Source: Saxidomus purpurata
Lineage: Eukaryota > Mollusca > Bivalvia > Venerida > Veneridae
Direction of reading: 5' to 3'
DNA length: 64,000 nt
Assembly (NCBI GenBank): GCA_022818135.1
Contig: JAFMSR010000008.1
Coordinates: forward strand, 30,117,655 to 30,181,654
The first letter of the stretch is position 1; each line of letters starts with the position of its first letter. Shown piece after piece: positions 58,892-64,000 of the stretch. The position numbers and the translations under genes were made by a program. The notes beneath the pieces are model-generated. The model saw only the letters and a program-made list of their open reading frames with translations. It made no database searches and was not told where the DNA came from.

Positions 58892-60533
58892 TTGTCAGCA
58901 GCCATACTGTTCTACTTGACTGTCAGCAGTCATACTGCTCTACTTGACTGTCAGCAATCATGCTGCTTTACTTGACTGTCAGGAGTCCTACTGCTCTTTT
59001 TGGCTGTCAGCAGACATAATGTTCTACTTGGCTGCCAGCAGTCGTACTACTCAATCTGACAGTCAACATTCATACTGCTCTACTTTCCTGTCAGCAATCA
59101 TACTGCTCTACCTGTCAGCAGTCATACTGCTCTACTTGCTGTCAGCAGTCATACTTCTCTACTTGACTGTCAGGAGTCTTACTGCTCTATCTGTCTGTCA
59201 GCAGACATAATGTTCTACTTGGCTGTCAGCAGTCGCACCGCTCCATCTGACTGTCAACATTCATACTGCTCTTCTTGACTGTCAGCAATCATACTGCTCT
59301 ACCTGTCAGCAGTCATTCTGCTCTACTTGCTGTCAGCAGTCATACTTCTCTACTTGACTATTAGGAGTCCTACTGCTCTATTTCGCTGTCAGCAGTCATA
59401 AAGTTCTACTTGGCTGTCAGCATTCGTACTGCTCCATCTGACTGTCAACAGTATAACTGCTCTATCTGACTATCAGCATTCATACTGCTTACAGTCATAT
59501 GACGCTGCCCTGATTGCCTTTCTGAAGTCATTATGCTGTACCTGACTGTCATCAGTCATACTGGTCTACTTGGCTGTCAGCCGTTGTACTGCTCTACTTG
59601 ACTGTCAGGAGTCTTACTGTTCCACTTGACCGTCAGCAGTCGTACTTTTATTCTTGACTGTCAGCAGTCGTACTGTTCCATTTGACCGTCAACAGTCGTA
59701 CTGCTCTACTTGACAGGCAGCAATCGTACTTCCCCACTTAACCGTCAACAGTCATACTGCTCTACCTGACTGTCATCAGTCATACTGGTCTACTTGGCTG
59801 TCATCAGTCCTACTGCTCTACTTGACTGTCAGCAGTAGTACTGCTTTACTTTATCTACAGCAGTCGTACTTTTCTACTTGGCTGTCATCAGTCCTACTGC
59901 TCTACTTGACTGTCAGCAGTAGTACTGCTCTACTTTATCTACAGCAGTCGTACTTTTCTACTTGACCGTCAGTAGTCGTACTGTTCCACTTAACCGTCAA
60001 CAGTCATAGTGCTCTACTTAACTGTAAGCAGTCATACTGCTCTACTTGACTGTCAGCAGTAGTATTGCTCCACTTGACTGTCAGCAGTCCTACTGCTCTA
60101 CTTGACTATCAGCAGTCATACTGCTCTACTTGACTGTCAGCAGTCATACTGTTCTGCTTGACTGTCGGCAGTAGTATTGCTCTACTTGATCGTCAGCAGT
60201 CATACTGCTCTACTTGACTGTCAGCAGTCATACTGCTCTACTTGACTGTCGGCAGTAGTATTGCTCTACTTGATCGTCAGCAGTCATACTGCTCTACTTG
60301 ACTGTCAGCAGTCATACTGCTCTACTTGACTATCAGCAGTCATTCTGCTCTACTTGACTGTCGGCAGTAGTATTGCTCTACTTGATCGTCAGCAGTCATA
60401 CTGCTCTACTTGACTGTCAGCAGTCATACTGTTCTGCTTGACTGTCAGCAGTAGTACTGTTCTATTTTACTGTCAGAAGTCATACCGCTCTTCTTAGCTG
60501 TCAGCAGTTTGCTGTTATCAGTCATTATGCTCT
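58892..60533 (+). repeat. 28-bp minisatellite with internal hairpin, ~1.6 kb
   Basis: Unit: ctgtcagcagtcatactgct followed by ctacttga. Each unit contains AGCAGT-cat-ACTGCT, a 6-bp inverted repeat with a 3-nt loop. Higher-order structure is visible: a 191-bp multi-unit repeat marked by aggagtc (about 58980, 59171, 59362), and near the 3' end 84- and 112-bp spacings of ctgtcggcagtagtattg (60162, 60246, 60358). The 28-bp period is not a multiple of 3, so ORFs across it are not protein-coding. Confidence 0.92.
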
Positions 60534-61150
60534 GATGTTTAACTGCCATGAAGCATTCGTATAGCTACTCTTTAAGAAAACGAGACATTCCTTAAAAACA
60601 AGTTATTTTCAGACAAGCCCTGTAAAAGCATCTTTCGATCAAAAATCATATGCAATATATGAAATTAAGCCATAGAAGTATCAAACATGCATCCATACAC
60701 AAACATGCATCCACACACAAACACAAAATAATCCTCAAAATATTGCAAAAAAAAAAACGTGGAAAAATTAAATCATATAACGTGAAGGCATCTGGAAGTA
60801 AAATATATGGTAGAAATCTGATAGTGTCAGAATTGTTTGAAAGGGCTTAATCAGCTGATTCCAGTCTACTTGCGACCCTTATTGAAGAACACAATCTGAT
60901 CTAGATCTTTAAAAGGAGTTTATGAAATATTATGGTTTGCACGATTACTAAACCAATATAAATATCATGAAATCGAGCATACTAAACTTGTAAAAGTGAA
61001 GATTTTCCAATTGAACAGTGACATTTAATTTGTTTTTAGAACCATAAGATCTGCTTTTAAATATTTAATATGAATATGAAATTATTACATTTTTATACTA
61101 AAGAAACACATCCTACTATTGAGTGCAATTTTAAACCACGTAAAACTACA
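60534..61150. other. Unique AT-rich spacer
   Basis: No gene or element recognised. Short repeats of acacaaacatgcatccac near 60690-60722. Confidence 0.5.
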
Positions 61151-61583
61151 GGCCCCGATTTCACGAAAATACTTAAGTAATTGCTTAGCTAAGTAAATTA
61201 TTTTGAAGTCTAATTGTCACTAAAAATAATAATGTTTCTCATCGTCATTTGAAACAATAGTATATTTTTTAATGAAATTAACATGTTGAAAGAACAAAAA
61301 TATTATATAATACGAAATACAAGTCAGATTGAGCAAAAATTCATTTGAGTACAAGTTAAGAATTTTAAGAATCTTAAGAATTTACTCAAGTAAATTACTT
61401 GCTAAAAACAACATTTTCTGCACAAAAACTAACAAAGTATATATAATTGTGATAAATGGGTAAATACGATTCTGAAAAAGTTTAATTCTTTAAAATAATA
61501 TACATGCAAGGGGCTGATAAGTGTGGAAATAAGTTAAGCATGTTACTAAGTATTTACTTAAGTATTTTCGTGAAATTGGGGCC
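61151..61583. mobile_element. 433-bp MITE with terminal inverted repeats
   Basis: Begins ggccccgatttcacgaaaat and ends with the near-perfect reverse complement (attttcgtgaaattggggcc). The inverted match runs on through acttaagtaa and cttag for about 35-40 bp. No ORF. No clear target duplication. Confidence 0.75.
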
Positions 61584-63540
61584 AGGTATTTTCGGTATTA
61601 ATCATCAATCCTAAAGCTTTTAAAATCTAAAACTCACTGTTATAGCCTTAAAAAACCGCGAAATAAGAAGTTGTGTAGTTCCATACATAGATGTGTAATA
61701 GTTTTGGGTGAATAGCTAATTCATTATACAAGATCGCATTATTGTTGTTGCTGTTTTGTTTTTGTGCAGACAATATCATTTTTCGATATTAAAACGTTGT
61801 ATATTCTTCTTGAAAAATGCAAAATTAGTGATTATTTAGCATTTAGCCCATTTCAAACATTTTGATAAAATGATCTGTAAGTTGTCGAGTAATGTCTTTT
61901 CCACCACCTTGACTTAACAGTACTTTCGCATTAAATGTTTACATAGAATTTATATAACTAAAAGTTCTACTGGTAATACAGATGCGATATTACCATACCT
62001 TGACAGTTGTTATATATAAAAATATAATCTGCGTTTACGAGAAACAGAATACTTTCAATGAATACTTTCAATCTAACCTATACTTTTAAAGCATCAGTGT
62101 TGACCCCAAACAAAGCAATCCCACCCACCCTAAATAAAGTCCAGTATAACTCGAAACATTTAGATGGCTGCATGAACAGTTTTTGTTTTCATACTAACAT
62201 ACCTCTAGCGTCATAGTGTAAAAATACAGATTATTAGATTACTTATATTCCGTGTGTTAATTATAATCCATTTAATATTTCATAAAGCCATATAATGTTA
62301 TCCAACCATCGTTCACTTTACTTATTTCTGCATGACATGCATTTGCTTTTAAAATTTCACAATAAACCGTCCTCCCAAAAGACTGCAGCAGAAATAGCAG
62401 TTTCCAGCCGACACTTGACATTTAAGCATGAACAAAACAGCGACTGGGCTTGTACACTTTATGTATTTATTACAGTATCACAGACTACTATAAAAGCTTT
62501 TATTAGATCAACGTTATATTGAAACAAATCTCGTTATTCATTACGTTTATTGTACGGATGAGTGTAACATATACATTCCGTATCAATAGTTAATAGTAAT
62601 CTAGTTTAATCGATAACCAATTTAAAACAATGTCTATAGCTTAAATTACCTTAAAGTCTGGTGTATCATCTTTAATATAAAACAATGACGACATTCTTAA
62701 AATTTCTGGTTGACAAACGTTGTATGTCTTCAAATAAACAATGACCTACACATGAATGGCGGGATGTCAGAGAAAGGTTAACATACGTACGTTGATGTAA
62801 TTACCTAGGCTATTAACTCGCACGCAATATTAAGTTTAATTTTTACAAAAAAGATATCTACCTACTTTTATTGTTACACCATTCACACGCCGGATTTTAT
62901 TTGATTATCCACTAATAGAAAACTTTATATAAAAACACATCTGCATACACGGGAAGGGGTTGGGTGAAGGCAAAATGGGACATGTTTACTTTAATAAGTC
63001 ACTTAAATATTTTTCACCAATTTCAAACACTTTAGTCCTCTGTTCGTGCGTACAATACATTATGTCTAAAGAAAATTTATGTTTCTACCTATTATTTATA
63101 TCAAAGATTAATTAACAGATCAAAAGTCTTTCGGTAGACGATCGAGAGGAAAAGTCCAGTCAATACGTTAACTGGGAATATCTCTATAGGAAAGCCAATT
63201 AACACCTACAGACTGACTTAGACAAGAAAAAGAATAATAAATGAGGTTTTTCTTTTTTGCATCCATTGCAGATGATGAAAGCGATAGATGAGCTAATTTG
63301 ATTTATCTTCGACTAGCTGTAGACAAGTATTATGAAGTGCTCCATGCGGTGTTTTAAATATTTATTATATTTTGCGTGCTAAAAACCCATTATTGTCAAT
63401 TTGAACGTGTACATTGTGTACATGTACTTCCATTTAATTAAATTGAGAAGCATCTATAATTTGCTATTATATTTAGGTTCATGCAAACCAGTTATTTTTT
63501 ATTCCCATAGTGCTTTTATGTGTAACACGGGTAATGAGAA
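61584..63540. other. Unannotated AT-rich sequence
   Basis: I see no exon with splice motifs and no element ends. The ORF at 62295-62522 lacks family features. Confidence 0.45.
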
Positions 63541-63547
63541 TGAGTAA

Positions 63548-63650
63548 ACTACTACTACTAATAATAATAATAATAATAATGCTACTGAAGCTATTGATGA
63601 CGATGCTGGTAGTGATGGTGGTGATGGTGATAACAGTAATGATAACGATA
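63548..63650. repeat. Compound trinucleotide microsatellite
   Basis: ctactacta then (ata)n, followed by gatgacgatg and gtgatggtgatgg runs. Confidence 0.75.
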
Positions 63651-64000
63651 ATTCATTAAATAAAAAAATGTCAAATAGCAACGGGATAATGTTCTCGGAT
63701 ACAATATTAAGTATTTCTTAAAAGAAACATTACCAAAGCACTAAAATAAATCAGTTCGAGGTTGTTATGCTGCTAGCTGTTTGTTTTAAATAGCAGATTT
63801 CGTCCTCTCTTTAGATATCGTTGTTTTTTTTCTAAAAAACTGCCAAGTAACGTTAAATGCACACCTCACGAAAATGAATTATCTTACTTATTTATTGAAA
63901 TGTATCAGTTACAATATCTACCGACCTCTTGCCAAAGAAACGACCCTTAGTGTTATCTTTTGACACTACCGGATTGATAATTAATGCTAAATCAGACTAT
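63651..64000. other. Window end, nothing recognised
   Basis: AT-rich, no gene or repeat recognised. Confidence 0.4.

Noticed and set aside
58944..59210. 88-codon ORF with repeated LLYLSAVIL
   Set aside because: Read-through of the 28-bp minisatellite, whose period is not a multiple of three.
58892..60533. CRISPR-like array
   Set aside because: Directly abutting 28-bp units without unique spacers, in animal DNA; this is a minisatellite.

Overview
The window is AT-rich animal nuclear DNA and most likely comes from a bivalve mollusc. The evidence is split genes with GT-AG introns, many short TIR and foldback elements, a tRNA-headed SINE, the 'gaccttgacc' and 'ctgtaactttgtcatgca' dispersed repeats that I associate with clam and mussel genomes, and a BTB gene of a type expanded in molluscs. 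The species assignment is inference. Two runs of exactly 500 N (22388-22887 and 46889-47388) split the window into three contigs: A (1-22387), B (22888-46888) and C (47389-64000).

The main gene lies on the minus strand. I rebuilt a 19-exon model from 56832 down to 31616. All splice phases agree and it totals 1878 nt, or 625 residues. It encodes a protein with two cyclic-nucleotide-binding (CNB) domains, best matched to the CNBD2 family. The first CNB keeps the ligand-binding Glu and Arg. The second is split by a long basic and Ser/Pro-rich insert and has lost them. Contig A carries exons 7-19 of the same gene (11023-21863) and stops about 135 bp short of where exon 6 would begin.

On the plus strand, a two-exon gene (567-888 joined to 3370-3809) encodes a 253-residue BTB/POZ protein and converges tail-to-tail with the CNBD2-like gene. 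Its second exon recurs unchanged at 23968-24407 without a first exon. A diverged paralogue (47939-49532) lies antisense inside intron 4 of the CNBD2-like gene. Its first exon is frameshifted, so it is probably a pseudogene.

The dominant structure is a ~19.6 kb duplication: 2708-22387 matches 23315-42864. Copy one runs exactly into the first gap, and both copies share gene order and exon sequence with allele-like differences. The simplest reading is that contigs A and B are overlapping haplotypes placed end to end, which would make this a false duplication. On that reading the real locus is BTB gene, then CNBD2-like gene, with a BTB pseudogene in its intron.

The rest is non-coding: a 28-bp palindromic minisatellite with higher-order structure (58892-60533), a 70-bp VNTR, a 2.2 kb TIR element with TA target sites, several MITE-like foldbacks, and a homopolymer-rich insert at 28286-28630 that looks like assembly error. 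The minus gene and the BTB genes share no evident pathway.
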